Assembly (NCBI GenBank): GCA_021161835.1
Contig: JAGGZV010000042.1
Span: forward strand, 1-35,346
DNA length: 35,346 bases
Reading direction: 5' to 3'
Origin: Thermotogae bacterium
Lineage (GTDB): Bacteria; Thermotogota; Thermotogae; UBA12178
Part shown: in pieces, positions 1-8,933 of the stretch
Position numbering within the stretch: the stretch's first letter is position 1
Layout of the letters: each line of letters starts with the position of its first letter
Notes under the pieces: generated by a model
Databases searched by the model: none
What the model saw: only the letters and a program-made list of their open reading frames with translations
What the model was told of the DNA's origin: nothing
Translations under genes and position numbers: made by a program

Positions 1-758
1 AATTGAGGCAAATTGTGGAAGAGATGAAGTTGGAGAAACTGAACATAGTTCTGGACGTTCAGGATGAAAAGCGTTTAAAGGAACATGATTTTCCTGTTGA
101 TGAGAAACATAAGTTCTATCTTCCCAAACCCTGGGAGGATGAAAAATGGATACGGGAAACGCAGGAACTCGCCGAGGAATTGGGCATACATGTGAACACC
201 GAAACGGCAAGGGTTCTTCTGAACCGTCTTGGTCAGAACAAGGAGCTTATTTATGCCGAATTGTATAAGCTCTCTGTGGAGAAAACAGGTGAAATATGTG
301 AAGAAGATATTTTCGAGCTCACTCCTGTTTTGAAACCGGAAGGGCTGGAAAATTTTCTGGAGATGGTTGCTAAACGTTCACGACAGGCGATCGAGGTGTT
401 GAAGGAAATCCTGGCATCAGTTGAAGTGTCGTTGGTCATATCCGGACTTTATAGTATGTTCAGAGACCTGTTGACCCTGAAATTGCACTTTCCACAGGGA
501 GAAAAGGTGAACTGGAAGATTGTGAAGAAACTGTCCACGGATTTGAAAATGTCAACCGGTAAGGTTGCGAAGTTTCTCGGTTTCAAGTTCAAGGGTTCAT
601 CTTCGGCGGTGAACATCCTCGATCTATGGGAGGTCAAAGAAATCGAAAGAGCGCTGGTAGAATTGCAGAAATTGGAGCAGGGTATAAAAGACGGATTGCT
701 GGAGCCGTATGTTGCTTTTCATATTTTCATGCGAGAGTTCGTGTGTAAAGGTGATTGA
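1..758 (+). CDS. holA: DNA polymerase III delta subunit (HolA), C-terminal part, cut by window start
   Basis: This is the carboxy-terminal part of the clamp-loader subunit that opens the beta sliding clamp during replication. The frame is open to base 1, and the TTG at base 3 is probably not the true start, because complete HolA proteins are about 320-340 residues and only about 251 are visible. The segment has the family's typical course: a region with LPKPWEDEKWIRE, then the helical lid segment with TARVLLNRLGQNKELIYAELYKL, then the all-helical collar domain (VSLVISGLYSMFRDLLTLK). No Walker A motif is visible, as expected for delta. The gene is followed 27 nt later by the small exported protein. 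Assignment is by overall pattern rather than a catalytic motif. Confidence 0.8.
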   Translation, partial: LRQIVEEMKLEKLNIVLDVQDEKRLKEHDFPVDEKHKFYLPKPWEDEKWIRETQELAEELGIHVNTETARVLLNRLGQNKELIYAELYKLSVEKTGEICEEDIFELTPVLKPEGLENFLEMVAKRSRQAIEVLKEILASVEVSLVISGLYSMFRDLLTLKLHFPQGEKVNWKIVKKLSTDLKMSTGKVAKFLGFKFKGSSSAVNILDLWEVKEIERALVELQKLEQGIKDGLLEPYVAFHIFMREFVCKGD

Positions 759-785
759 AATCGTTTTGGTCTGGGGGTGAGCGTG

Positions 786-1418
786 ATGAAAAGGTATTTG
801 ATACTCGTGGTGTTGATGTTAACATGTTCCTTCTTTGGTGTTTCGAAAGTCTTGAGTGGAGGAGGGATGCTGATATATAGCTCCCCGCAGATGAGTTTCA
901 GCGACATAGCGAAGGCTCTGGGCGTGACTGAGCTTTCAACCCCCACCTATCATCTGGGAGGAGGCGGATATGTGGCTGTTTCAACGGATTTTCCGATGTT
1001 TTATATGGTTGTAGGTGGGGAAGGATTCCTCAATGCGGGTATGGAGACAAATCAGCTGGTCGTGGCAGGCGTTGGAGGAATCGGAAGTCTGGGAATCATG
1101 TTTAAGTTCGGCAATCTTGGTTTGATAGGCACTGCAGGTGTGGGCGCGGCCTTCTTCGAAATCAAACAAAATCTCGACGGTCTTCCCATACTGGACGCCC
1201 AGAAGAGCGGTTTCATCTATGGAATAGGCGCAGAGCTTTTCTTCAACATAACGGATCAAATTCAGGCGGGTGTGGGCATGCGCGGATACGGATGGATAAA
1301 CGCTGGCGGTTGGACCACGCCTTTTGGAGAGGAAGTCGAAGTATTGAGTGAATGTGATCCAATGGAAGGGCTGTCCAACAATTACTATATCGTTTTGAGA
1401 TTTGGTGACTTTCGGTGA
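786..1418 (+). CDS. small exported glycine-rich protein of unknown function
   Basis: I do not recognise a named family. The ORF track starts at GTG 777, but ATG 786 is favoured because a GGGGTGA ribosome binding site (about 774-780) sits 5 nt before it. The roughly 210-residue product begins MKRYLILVVLMLTCSFFG, a good signal peptide. The Cys in LTCS is a poor lipobox. The mature part is rich in Gly and alternating hydrophobic residues (GGGGYVAVSTDF, GLIGTAGVGAAFF, IQAGVGMRGYGW), and it ends in a beta-like stretch with a terminal aromatic (YYIVLRFGDFR). This is the look of a small beta-barrel or surface protein of the outer sheath, but that is inference only. It sits between holA and manA. Confidence 0.6.
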   Translation: MKRYLILVVLMLTCSFFGVSKVLSGGGMLIYSSPQMSFSDIAKALGVTELSTPTYHLGGGGYVAVSTDFPMFYMVVGGEGFLNAGMETNQLVVAGVGGIGSLGIMFKFGNLGLIGTAGVGAAFFEIKQNLDGLPILDAQKSGFIYGIGAELFFNITDQIQAGVGMRGYGWINAGGWTTPFGEEVEVLSECDPMEGLSNNYYIVLRFGDFR

Positions 1419-1449
1419 GAAAAAACGATCGTGGAAGGTGAGAAAGAAG

Positions 1450-2286
1450 ATGATAATCAGAGCATTCCCTGTTTTCTCCCCCCGACCGTGGGGGGATTTT
1501 TACCTCAACGAACTTTTCAAGGTGGGTGCAGAAGAACCGATAGGTGAAGTCTGGTTGTTGTCTGATGTGTCGCATCTTAGATCGTCCTTCAGATCTCTGG
1601 ACGGTGGGGAAATCACCAGTAAAGAATTGGTGAAAACAACAGGATTAAAGTTACCCCGATTTCCCCTGTTGATAAAGCTCATTTCCACCACCGATTGGCT
1701 TTCAGTGCAGGTTCATCCAGACGACGATGTGGCGCGTTCTCTAGAAGGTGAACCTTGGGGCAAGAACGAAGGCTGGTTGTTTTTGAGTGATGGGGAAGTA
1801 TCGCTTGGAACCGTGGAATCCGAAGAGTTGGAGAGATCCATACAGGAGAATAGGATCGAGAGTGTATTACAAACTGTACATGTACACAAGCATGACTTCC
1901 TCTATCTCCCCGCTGGTGTACTTCACGCTCTTGGTCCAAACACCAGACTCATAGAGATACAGCAAACATCGGATCTGACATATCGAATATACGATTGGGG
2001 CAGGGGAAGAGAACTCCATATCGATAAGGCTCTAAAGGCTGTTAAAAAGGTGGAAACGCATCCCGTGCCGTTTAATGGACGTGTTGAAACTCCCTATTTC
2101 GCTGTGGAGGAGCTTCAGTATGGAGAAGTGAAGGGATTCGCCGTCTTGATCATGGAAGACTTTTCAACGTACATCGTGCCTACAGATGAAAGTTTCCAGG
2201 TAAAGGAAAAATGCCTGGTTGTACGACTCGGGAAATGGTGGTACAGCAACTTCGAAGCTATCGAGGAGGCAGAGAAAGGTGGGTAA
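1450..2286 (+). CDS. manA: mannose-6-phosphate isomerase, class I (cupin type)
   Basis: The enzyme interconverts mannose 6-phosphate and fructose 6-phosphate, using a zinc ion held in a cupin fold. The start is ATG 1450, with AAGGTGAG upstream. The longer ORF from 1402 overlaps the previous gene and has no good ribosome site. The product is 278 residues, in the size range of short bacterial class I enzymes. Visible landmarks are FSPRPWGDFYLNELF near the N-terminus, the metal-site segment WLSVQVHPDD with the family Gln-x-His, and LYLPAGVLHALGPNTRLIEIQQ carrying the second His and the Glu. The end overlaps the start of the MMPL gene by 8 nt, suggesting coupled translation. It probably links sugar uptake and envelope glycan synthesis. 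Confidence 0.88.
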   Translation: MIIRAFPVFSPRPWGDFYLNELFKVGAEEPIGEVWLLSDVSHLRSSFRSLDGGEITSKELVKTTGLKLPRFPLLIKLISTTDWLSVQVHPDDDVARSLEGEPWGKNEGWLFLSDGEVSLGTVESEELERSIQENRIESVLQTVHVHKHDFLYLPAGVLHALGPNTRLIEIQQTSDLTYRIYDWGRGRELHIDKALKAVKKVETHPVPFNGRVETPYFAVEELQYGEVKGFAVLIMEDFSTYIVPTDESFQVKEKCLVVRLGKWWYSNFEAIEEAEKGG

Positions 2287-4378
2287 AACTAAAGCGTGGG
2301 CCATAACGGTGCTGGTAATACTGGGAAGTGTGACGCTGATCCTTGCCCCCTTTTCACTGATGAGGATGAAGGTGGATGTATCCACCAGAAGTTTGCTACC
2401 GGAAAAAACACATGCTGTCGAAGCTCTTAACAGAATGGAGAGAGTTTTCGGAAGCGAGAACACTATTCTTGTGATCATGAAATCACGTGTAGGGAATGTT
2501 CTGACCAGCGTTGAAGCTCTATCTGAACTCAGAAGATTGATAGGAATTTTCAAAAAATTGAAGGGAGTTATCAGGGTGGAATCTATCTTCGATGCTGCCA
2601 GGTTGAAGATGAAGGGGTTGCGCTTGCAGGAAGAGAAATATCTTGATTCTCCCGATCCTATGGAGCTTCTGGAAGACGGCTTCTATGTTGGAAACCTTGT
2701 GAACGAAACCGGTGATGTGCTGGCCGTTAACATCACGGTGGATCCAACCCATTCTACTGAGATCGTCCGGAAATTGAAGAGTGTGGAAAGCACATTGTTT
2801 GAAATACACTTGATAGGTGATCCGGTGGTAGAGACAGAGATAGCCTCATCGGTTTGGTTGATAGCCATCATCTACCCCCCGATCCTCTTTGGATTGATAT
2901 GGTTCCTGTATTTCCTCAGATTGGGCAATGTGGGCGCTGCTGCGATACCGCCCATTCTTTCCATAACGGCAACGATCTGGGTGTACGAAATTGCGGCGAT
3001 GCTGGGAATACCACTCAATGTTCTTACTGCAACGGTCGGAGCGTTCATAATAGTGGTGAGCTCCACGTACGGTCTTCACTTCATAGACAGGTACATGGAG
3101 CATAGAAAAGAACATGATTTTATGGAATCCATAAAGTTGACACTCAAAGAGGAAAGCAGGCCAATATTTTTATCCGCTTTGACAACGGCTGTGGCTTTTC
3201 TATCTTTTCTCTTCACACCCCTGAAAGCATTCAAATGCCTTGGAATGCTTGTAGCACTTGGTGTCATGGTGAGTTGTTTCATGACGCTGGTGGTCATACC
3301 AGCGTTGGGAGCTCTCTTCAACATCCACAGGAGAGGACATCATGTTGTAAAGATAAGGGCTTCTGCGATAAAATGGCGATGGCGTAAGTGGGCTTTTATA
3401 GCTATAATGGTGATGGTCGCTTTTTCTCCTCTCCTTTTGAAGGATCTTCAGGTAAATTCCGATGATTTCGCGTATTTCAAAAAGGATTCGGAGCTGAGAA
3501 GATCCCTTGATGTAATGTTGGAACATTTCGGATGGGTAACCCCCATATACTTTGTGATTGAAAAGGACAAACCCTTCACAGTTTCCGATCAGCGGAGATT
3601 GCTGGAATTGATAGAAAAGTTCGAGAAAATAGACGGTGTAGCCGGAACGGTGAGTGCACTGGATTTCTACAGAAATTACGGAGTTCCTTTGCCGATGATC
3701 AGCGTGTTCGCACGTATGAACAGGGGTTTGTCTTACTTCGTAAAGGGTAATACCCTTCGTATCATGCTGAAAACACGTATTCATGATGCACAGGGTGTGG
3801 AAACACTGGCCAAAAAATTAAAACAGCTTGTGCCAGAAGATTTCACTTATAGATGGTACATAGCCAGTCCCGTACTCATCACCGCTTCGTTGAACAAGGA
3901 AGTGGTCCGGAGTCAGGTGATAACTATAGTATTCTCATTGCTCTTCATCTTCCTGCTGCTTCTGGTGATCTTCAGAAGTATCAAACTCAGTTTCATGGCC
4001 ACCATACCCGTAGGCTTAACGGTGCTCTTCAATCTCATCTTCATGGCTCTAACAAAGATATGGCTTGAAATATCCACATCCATAATAGGTGGCATGCTGA
4101 CGGGACTCGTGATCGACTATGCGATACATCTGGTGGATGGATGCGTGCGAATGGGGAAAAGTATAGAACACGCCTTTGTGCGCGTGGCTCCTGCCATAGT
4201 AAGTAATGCCAGCGGTCTGGCGATGGGTTTTTTAACTCTCGTGTTCGCCCCCATGTTACTGTACGCCAGGATAGGATGTTTGCTGGTTGTGGGCATAAGT
4301 TTTGGAGTTTTTGCAACACTGACGTTCATTCCTCTCCTGTTTCGATGGTTTCATCCCACCTTACCCCAGACTTCATGA
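2279..4378 (+). CDS. RND-superfamily exporter with two MMPL-type membrane halves
   Basis: This is an inner-membrane protein of about 699 residues in the RND/MMPL superfamily, which moves lipids or hydrophobic compounds using ion gradients. GTG 2279 is chosen over TTG 2219 because CGAGGAGG lies 9 nt upstream and because it leaves only an 8-nt overlap with manA. It shows two repeated halves. Each has one N-terminal helix (AITVLVILGSVTLILAPF; AFIAIMVMVAFSPLLL), a large external loop, and a five-helix bundle (about residues 190-340 and 540-690). Family-typical stretches are FIIVVSSTYGLHFIDRYME and MLTGLVIDYAIHLVDG, where an acidic residue sits in the membrane. No adaptor or outer-membrane partner is nearby. 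The substrate cannot be told. Confidence 0.8.
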   Translation: MGKTKAWAITVLVILGSVTLILAPFSLMRMKVDVSTRSLLPEKTHAVEALNRMERVFGSENTILVIMKSRVGNVLTSVEALSELRRLIGIFKKLKGVIRVESIFDAARLKMKGLRLQEEKYLDSPDPMELLEDGFYVGNLVNETGDVLAVNITVDPTHSTEIVRKLKSVESTLFEIHLIGDPVVETEIASSVWLIAIIYPPILFGLIWFLYFLRLGNVGAAAIPPILSITATIWVYEIAAMLGIPLNVLTATVGAFIIVVSSTYGLHFIDRYMEHRKEHDFMESIKLTLKEESRPIFLSALTTAVAFLSFLFTPLKAFKCLGMLVALGVMVSCFMTLVVIPALGALFNIHRRGHHVVKIRASAIKWRWRKWAFIAIMVMVAFSPLLLKDLQVNSDDFAYFKKDSELRRSLDVMLEHFGWVTPIYFVIEKDKPFTVSDQRRLLELIEKFEKIDGVAGTVSALDFYRNYGVPLPMISVFARMNRGLSYFVKGNTLRIMLKTRIHDAQGVETLAKKLKQLVPEDFTYRWYIASPVLITASLNKEVVRSQVITIVFSLLFIFLLLLVIFRSIKLSFMATIPVGLTVLFNLIFMALTKIWLEISTSIIGGMLTGLVIDYAIHLVDGCVRMGKSIEHAFVRVAPAIVSNASGLAMGFLTLVFAPMLLYARIGCLLVVGISFGVFATLTFIPLLFRWFHPTLPQTS

Positions 4379-4406
4379 CGTCCGGGTGAAGATATTGTTA
4401 CCCCAT

Positions 4407-4435
4407 GTGTGATACAAGCTGATTTCGTGTAAAAT
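4407..4435 (+). promoter_or_regulatory. possible promoter of the histidine operon
   Basis: The 91-nt gap between the MMPL gene and hisZ contains TAAAAT (4430-4435), a plausible -10 box about 35 nt before the start codon. The -35 box at the correct distance (TGTGAT, 4408-4413) is poor. A TTGTTA at 4395-4400 is too far upstream. I see no leader peptide rich in His codons, T-box or attenuator in this short leader. It is a weak call made mainly because this is the largest gap upstream of the operon. Confidence 0.22.
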
Positions 4436-4469
4436 AAACCCAAACACTCCTCTCACAAGGCGGGAGGTC

Positions 4470-5363
4470 ATGAAGGTGAAAAAGGATTTATTTTCACAAT
4501 CCAGGATTCTTGCACGTGCATCCGAACATATCCGTGACGTATTCGATCTCTGGGGTTATGAGGAGATTTTTTTACCAGCGGTCGAAGAATACTCGGAACA
4601 ACTTCGAGATGGGCTAAAAATAACCTACAACAACGCCTTTTATCTGGTGAAACCCGATATAACCTCGCAAATCGTGGTGAATTTGAAAAACGAGGAACCG
4701 CGCAGGTTGTGTTACATATCCGAAGTGTTGAAAGATGGGATAAACGGGCGATGGCAGGCAGGTGCTGAATTCATAGGTGGTTCGGATATGCAGATGGTGC
4801 TTGAAATTCTCAGCCTGATCATCACTCTGCTGGAACGTTTGGGTATAGAGAATTTCTACATAGACGTGGGATCAATAATGGTGTGGGAGAACGCACTTAA
4901 AGATGTGTCTGAATATCGCGAAGAAGTCTTTCTCGCGCTTAAGAGGAGAAACTTTGGTGTAATAGAGGAGCTGGATATCCCGGATCAGAAAAAGGAGGAA
5001 CTATGGTATCTTTTCAATTTCAGGGGACGGAAAAGCCCCTGTAACAGACTCAACGAGATCGTGGAAAATCTCAACGATGAAAGGGTTTTCATAGACTTTG
5101 GAACCATTCGTTTTTATCCATATTATGAAGACATCGTGTTTGAAGTTTACTCTTCGAATGTGGGGCATCCTCTGGGTGGTGGTGGAAGTTACAGAGTTGG
5201 AAGCATGAAAGCATGTGGATTTGCGATGAATCTGGAGGTTATAGCTGGACTGGCCCGACTGACCGATGAAGATGGACGCATAATTCTGAAAGGGAAAAGC
5301 TGGTCAGCGTACGAACAGGCACGGAAACTCGTCATGGAAAAAAAGAAGGTGAGGGTGATATGA
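4470..5363 (+). CDS. hisZ: ATP phosphoribosyltransferase regulatory subunit HisZ
   Basis: HisZ is a histidyl-tRNA synthetase-like protein that lacks aminoacylation activity. It forms a hetero-octamer with short-form HisG, where it is needed for activity and for feedback inhibition by histidine. The 297-residue product follows a strong GGCGGGAGG site. Class II synthetase-like landmarks remain: [21 protein letters not shown] (motif-1-like strand and helix), [14 protein letters not shown] (motif-2-like), and [21 protein letters not shown] near the C-terminus. There is no anticodon-binding domain. It is the first gene of the his operon and is followed one base later by hisG. The short-HisG/HisZ pairing is established for Thermotoga maritima. 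Confidence 0.9.
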   Translation: MKVKKDLFSQSRILARASEHIRDVFDLWGYEEIFLPAVEEYSEQLRDGLKITYNNAFYLVKPDITSQIVVNLKNEEPRRLCYISEVLKDGINGRWQAGAEFIGGSDMQMVLEILSLIITLLERLGIENFYIDVGSIMVWENALKDVSEYREEVFLALKRRNFGVIEELDIPDQKKEELWYLFNFRGRKSPCNRLNEIVENLNDERVFIDFGTIRFYPYYEDIVFEVYSSNVGHPLGGGGSYRVGSMKACGFAMNLEVIAGLARLTDEDGRIILKGKSWSAYEQARKLVMEKKKVRVI

Positions 5364-5364
5364 A

Positions 5365-5991
5365 TTGAAAACACGTTTTGTGATACCGGAAGGACGGTTG
5401 AAAGATCCCTCAATACGACTGTTGAAAAGACTGGGAGTGAATGTTCCTCTCCCTTCAGGAAGAGAACTGGTAGTGGAAACGGAGGATTACATCTTTTTCT
5501 TCGCCAAACCCTTTGATGTTCCTGTTTATGTGGAGCATGGTATAGATCTTGGTATAGCGGGTAGCGATGTGGTTGAGGAAAGAAACTGTGACCTTTTCAT
5601 TCCACTGGAATTGCCCTTCGGCAGATGCAGGTTGAGCGTGATCATGCCTGGAGATCATGTGGTAAAGGTGGAAGAAATGGATGGATTTCGGATAGCCACG
5701 AAATACCCCAACATAGCTTCACGCTACTTTGCCGGGAAAGGTCTCGATGTTGAGATAATGAAACTTCATGGTACGGTGGAGCTAGCACCCAAAACCAGAA
5801 TAGCCGAAGCACTTGTGGACATAGTTGATACCGGTCGAACACTCAGAGCCAACGGATTGGTGGAAGTGGAGAAAATCATGGGTGTTTCCGCGATGCTGCT
5901 GGTGAACAGGATAGCTCAAAAAACCCGTTTTACCATGATAAACGAGCTGGTTATGCGTATGAAGCAGCTCCTGAAGGAGGGAACATCATGA
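5365..5991 (+). CDS. hisG: ATP phosphoribosyltransferase catalytic subunit, short form
   Basis: This is the first enzyme of histidine synthesis, joining ATP and PRPP to give phosphoribosyl-ATP. The 208-residue length is that of the short form, which lacks the C-terminal regulatory domain and relies on HisZ. The start is TTG 5365, one base after the hisZ stop, with AAGGTGAGGGTG upstream. The N-terminus [12 protein letters not shown] fits the family opening. [14 protein letters not shown] lies at about 59-72. The PRPP-binding loop [17 protein letters not shown] is at about 148-164. The stop overlaps the hisD start in an ATGA junction. Confidence 0.95.
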   Translation: MKTRFVIPEGRLKDPSIRLLKRLGVNVPLPSGRELVVETEDYIFFFAKPFDVPVYVEHGIDLGIAGSDVVEERNCDLFIPLELPFGRCRLSVIMPGDHVVKVEEMDGFRIATKYPNIASRYFAGKGLDVEIMKLHGTVELAPKTRIAEALVDIVDTGRTLRANGLVEVEKIMGVSAMLLVNRIAQKTRFTMINELVMRMKQLLKEGTS

Positions 5992-7121
5992 CGCTTGAAA
6001 CGTATGTGGCTAATATATTGAAAGATATAAGGGAAAACGGTGTGGAAGCATTGAAAACATATTCGAAGAAGTTCGATGGTTACGATGGTGAATTGCGGGT
6101 CACACGTGAAGAAATGGAGAACGCGTGTAAGGTGGTATCGGATGAATTCAAAAAAACAACCGAGAGAATCATAAAAAGGCTGGAATCTCATCATAAACAT
6201 CAGCTGGAAAAGGATTTCCTGTATTTGAGTGAGGATGGATCGATTTACGGTATGCTGGTGCGTCCTCTGGAACGCATAGGTATATACGTACCTGGTGGCA
6301 TGCCGCTTCCCTCCACTTTGATGATGATAGCGATACCGGCGAAAATAGCGGGAGTTAGAGAAATGGTGGTTACAACTCCTCCAAAGGAAGGAAAGGTGGA
6401 TCCCCACATTCTTTATCTGGCTGTTCGTCTGGGAATAGAGGAAATGTACAAACTCGGTGGTGTGCAGGCTATAGCGGCTATGGCGTTTGGAGTGGGGATG
6501 AAAAAGGTTGATAAGATTTTCGGGCCCGGCAACAAATATGTCAACGAGGCGAAGAGGCAGGTTTTTGGTTATGTTGGCATCGACAGCCTTGCGGGACCAT
6601 CTGAAATATGCGTGGTAGCCGATGAAAGTGCAGTAGAAGAGTATGTTAAGAGGGACCTGGCTTCTCAACGAGAACATGGAGAAGATTCCAGGGCATTTCT
6701 TCTGACCACATCCGAGAAACTGGCTCGTTACTGCTCCTCACTGGAAGGAGTGAAGGTGGAAATATACCACAGTATCGAAGAATGTTTGAAGCGTGCCAAC
6801 GAGATAGCTCCAGAACATCTGGAGTTAATGGTGAGAGATCCGTTGAAGTTTTTGTCACTTGTTCGAAACGCCGGTGCGGTGTATTTAGGACCCTATACCC
6901 CCGTTGCCTCAGCGGATTACTTCCTGGGTGTAAATCACGTGCTTCCCACCGGAGGGACAGCACGGTTTTCCTCGGTGTTGAACGTGGGAGATTTTTTGAA
7001 GAGGATAAGCGTCGCCATGGTCAGCAAAGAAGAGTTCGAGAAAAACAAGATGCTTGGAATCATCATGGCGGAAATAGAGGGTATGAAAGAACACAGACGT
7101 TCACTGGAGGTAAGAGAATGA
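5988..7121 (+). CDS. hisD: histidinol dehydrogenase, N-terminally short
   Basis: The enzyme carries out the last two oxidations of the pathway, histidinol to histidine, using NAD and one zinc per active site. All key residues are present: zinc ligands Gln227, His230 (SQREHG), Asp310 ([14 protein letters not shown]) and His369 (GMKEHRRS), and the catalytic Glu276-His277 pair ([10 protein letters not shown]). The NAD region has [12 protein letters not shown] and [11 protein letters not shown]. At 377 residues it is about 45-55 shorter than usual (roughly 420-435), because the N-terminal segment before [18 protein letters not shown] is nearly absent. The ATG overlaps the hisG stop, so no upstream extension is possible in this frame. 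Likely active. Confidence 0.94.
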   Translation: MTLETYVANILKDIRENGVEALKTYSKKFDGYDGELRVTREEMENACKVVSDEFKKTTERIIKRLESHHKHQLEKDFLYLSEDGSIYGMLVRPLERIGIYVPGGMPLPSTLMMIAIPAKIAGVREMVVTTPPKEGKVDPHILYLAVRLGIEEMYKLGGVQAIAAMAFGVGMKKVDKIFGPGNKYVNEAKRQVFGYVGIDSLAGPSEICVVADESAVEEYVKRDLASQREHGEDSRAFLLTTSEKLARYCSSLEGVKVEIYHSIEECLKRANEIAPEHLELMVRDPLKFLSLVRNAGAVYLGPYTPVASADYFLGVNHVLPTGGTARFSSVLNVGDFLKRISVAMVSKEEFEKNKMLGIIMAEIEGMKEHRRSLEVRE

Positions 7122-7648
7122 AGAGAGAAACAGAAGAGGTGAAAATACGTGTGAGTTTAGGAGAACGTGGGAAGATATCGACGGGCGATCCCGTACTCGA
7201 TCATATGCTCAAGACGCTGTTCTTTTATATGGGAATAAGCGCCGAGGTGGAAGCACAGGGCGACTTGAGGCACCACCTGTGGGAAGATGTTGCCATAGTG
7301 ATAGGGAAAGAGATATCGAGCAAATACGATAGGAATACCATAGCACGTTTCGGTGAAGCCATAGTTCCCATGGACGACGCACTGGTACTAGTTGCCTTGG
7401 ACATTTCCCGTGGATATCTCAACTTCGATCTGAGCACCGTCGAGACGGAAGAGGGGTTCTCCATAGCGTTGATTCGTGAGTTCTTTTCAGCACTGTCACG
7501 CAGCATCCCTGCCACCATACACGTCAAACAACTGGCTGGATTCAACGCGCATCATGTATGTGAGGCGGCATTCAAAGCTCTTGGTATGGCTCTGAAACGA
7601 GCACTGCAACCAAATGCAAGGATAGAAAGTACGAAAGGAGAGGTGTGA
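7118..7648 (+). CDS. hisB: imidazoleglycerol-phosphate dehydratase
   Basis: The enzyme dehydrates imidazole glycerol phosphate to imidazole acetol phosphate, using two manganese ions. The true start is ATG 7118, overlapping the hisD stop (ATGA). The long ORF from 6782 is a read-back through hisD. The product is 176 residues, somewhat under the usual 190-200. Metal-binding motifs are visible: [14 protein letters not shown] (His52-His53, Glu56-Asp57), PMDDAL, and [14 protein letters not shown] (His145-His146, Glu149). This is the stand-alone dehydratase. The phosphatase domain found fused in enterobacterial HisB is absent. Confidence 0.93.
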   Translation: MKRETEEVKIRVSLGERGKISTGDPVLDHMLKTLFFYMGISAEVEAQGDLRHHLWEDVAIVIGKEISSKYDRNTIARFGEAIVPMDDALVLVALDISRGYLNFDLSTVETEEGFSIALIREFFSALSRSIPATIHVKQLAGFNAHHVCEAAFKALGMALKRALQPNARIESTKGEV

Positions 7649-8242
7649 TTGTTCACCGCGGTCATCGATCTGGGGATAGCGAACCTGTCAAATGTGGTGA
7701 AAGCTCTCGATGGCAGGATAGTAACTCACCCCAGAGAACTGAGAAATGCGGGCAAACTGGTTCTGCCAGGTGTTGGCTCTTTTCAAGCGGTTATCAAAAG
7801 GATGGAAGAATTCAGAGAGGAAATCCTGCGAGCCATAGAACAGGGGAAACCCTTTCTTGGGATATGCCTGGGAATGCAGTTGTTGTTTGAAACCAGCGAA
7901 GAGGGAGAAGGAAGAGGATTGGAAGTGTTGAAAGGCAAAGTCGTGAAATTCAGAGGTGTACGTGTCCCACATATAGGCTGGAACAGGATACATGTGGTAC
8001 GTTCCAATCCTCTGCTTAAGGGAATAGAGGAAGGAGCCTTTTTCTATTTCGTACATTCTTACTACGTGTGTCCCGAGGAGGAAAATGTGGTGGCCTGTAC
8101 AACCGAACATGGTGATGGTAACAGAATCGTCTTTACATCAATGGTAGCCGTCGAGAACATGTTCGGTGTCCAGTTTCACCCTGAAAAATCCAGCACCGTA
8201 GGGTTGAAACTCCTCGAAAACTTCAGGAGGTTGAAGTCATGA
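7649..8242 (+). CDS. hisH: imidazole glycerol phosphate synthase, glutaminase subunit
   Basis: HisH is the class I glutamine amidotransferase that releases ammonia and channels it to HisF. The start is a TTG directly after the hisB stop, with AAAGGAGAGG about 5 nt before it. The N-terminus MFTAVIDLGIANLSNV matches the family. The catalytic triad is visible: Cys73 in GICLGMQLL, with His177 and Glu179 in FHPEKSS. The oxyanion-strand region LVLPGVGSFQAV is also present. Length 197 is normal. The stop overlaps the hisA start by ATGA. It is separated from its partner hisF by hisA, a common order. Confidence 0.95.
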   Translation: MFTAVIDLGIANLSNVVKALDGRIVTHPRELRNAGKLVLPGVGSFQAVIKRMEEFREEILRAIEQGKPFLGICLGMQLLFETSEEGEGRGLEVLKGKVVKFRGVRVPHIGWNRIHVVRSNPLLKGIEEGAFFYFVHSYYVCPEEENVVACTTEHGDGNRIVFTSMVAVENMFGVQFHPEKSSTVGLKLLENFRRLKS

Positions 8243-8928
8243 AGATTTATCCCGCTCTGGACATACTGGGTGGCAAAGTGGTGAGATTGTACAAGGGCAA
8301 AAGAGACTCATACCGTGTGTATGGGGATCCTCTCGAACTGGCGAAGCGCTTTTCACGGCTGGTTGATAAGATACACGTCGTCGATCTGGATGGGGCTTTC
8401 GAAGGCAAACCCAGAAATTTAGCAGTTGTTAAAAAAATAGTGAAAGAAACCGGTCTGCGAGTGCAAATAGGTGGTGGGTTCAGAACGCTGGAAAGTATAA
8501 GAAAAGCTTACAGAACAGGTGTGGAAAATGTCATACTGGGTACCAGGGCACTCGATGTCGATTTCATAAAGATCGTGTCGAATGAATTTCCCGGTTTGAC
8601 GGTAAGCATAGATGTGGTCGATGGTAAAGTGGCAATAAAAGGCTGGAAGGAAACGACTTTTCATCTTCCAGAGGAAATTTTCAATAAACTACGTCCTTTC
8701 GTGCACCGCTTCATATACACTCACATAGACAAGGATGGAACTTTGGAAGGCGTGGGTAATGTGAGGAGATTCTGGGAAGATGAGGAATTCATATATGCCG
8801 GTGGTGTAAGCTCTTTGAAAGATGTTTTGAAACTCAAAGAGATAGGTTTTTCAGGTGTAGTCGTTGGAAAGGCTATTTACGAGAAGGAAGGATTTCTCGA
8901 AGAACTGGTGGAAAACCTGGAGGCTTGA
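8239..8928 (+). CDS. hisA: ProFAR isomerase (phosphoribosyl-formimino-AICAR-P isomerase)
   Basis: HisA is a (beta-alpha)8-barrel that performs the Amadori rearrangement of ProFAR to PRFAR. The product is 229 residues, slightly short of the roughly 240 usual. The catalytic aspartates are Asp8 (MKIYPALDILGG) and Asp125 (SIDVVDGKVAIKGW). The barrel phosphate-binding glycine motifs are seen as VQIGGGFRT and FIYAGGVSS. The YTHIDKDGTLEG loop is typical. It starts at ATG 8239 inside the hisH stop and ends just before hisF. HisA and HisF share their fold and are paralogues. Confidence 0.94.
   Translation: MKIYPALDILGGKVVRLYKGKRDSYRVYGDPLELAKRFSRLVDKIHVVDLDGAFEGKPRNLAVVKKIVKETGLRVQIGGGFRTLESIRKAYRTGVENVILGTRALDVDFIKIVSNEFPGLTVSIDVVDGKVAIKGWKETTFHLPEEIFNKLRPFVHRFIYTHIDKDGTLEGVGNVRRFWEDEEFIYAGGVSSLKDVLKLKEIGFSGVVVGKAIYEKEGFLEELVENLEA
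8919..8923 (+). promoter_or_regulatory. ribosome binding site that fixes the hisF start
   Basis: GGAGG lies 10 nt before ATG 8934 but only 1 nt before the alternative TTG 8925 used by the ORF track. The spacing, together with the family N-terminus MLAKR, selects ATG 8934. Confidence 0.7.
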
Positions 8929-8933
8929 AAAGC

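Noticed and set aside
5916-6677. 253-residue minus-strand ORF opposite hisD
   Set aside because: Shadow of hisD with His/Phe/Arg-rich low-quality translation and no domain.
6782-7117. N-terminal extension of the hisB ORF in the track
   Set aside because: It reads through hisD in a shadow frame. ATG 7118 overlapping the hisD stop gives the normal HisB N-terminus.
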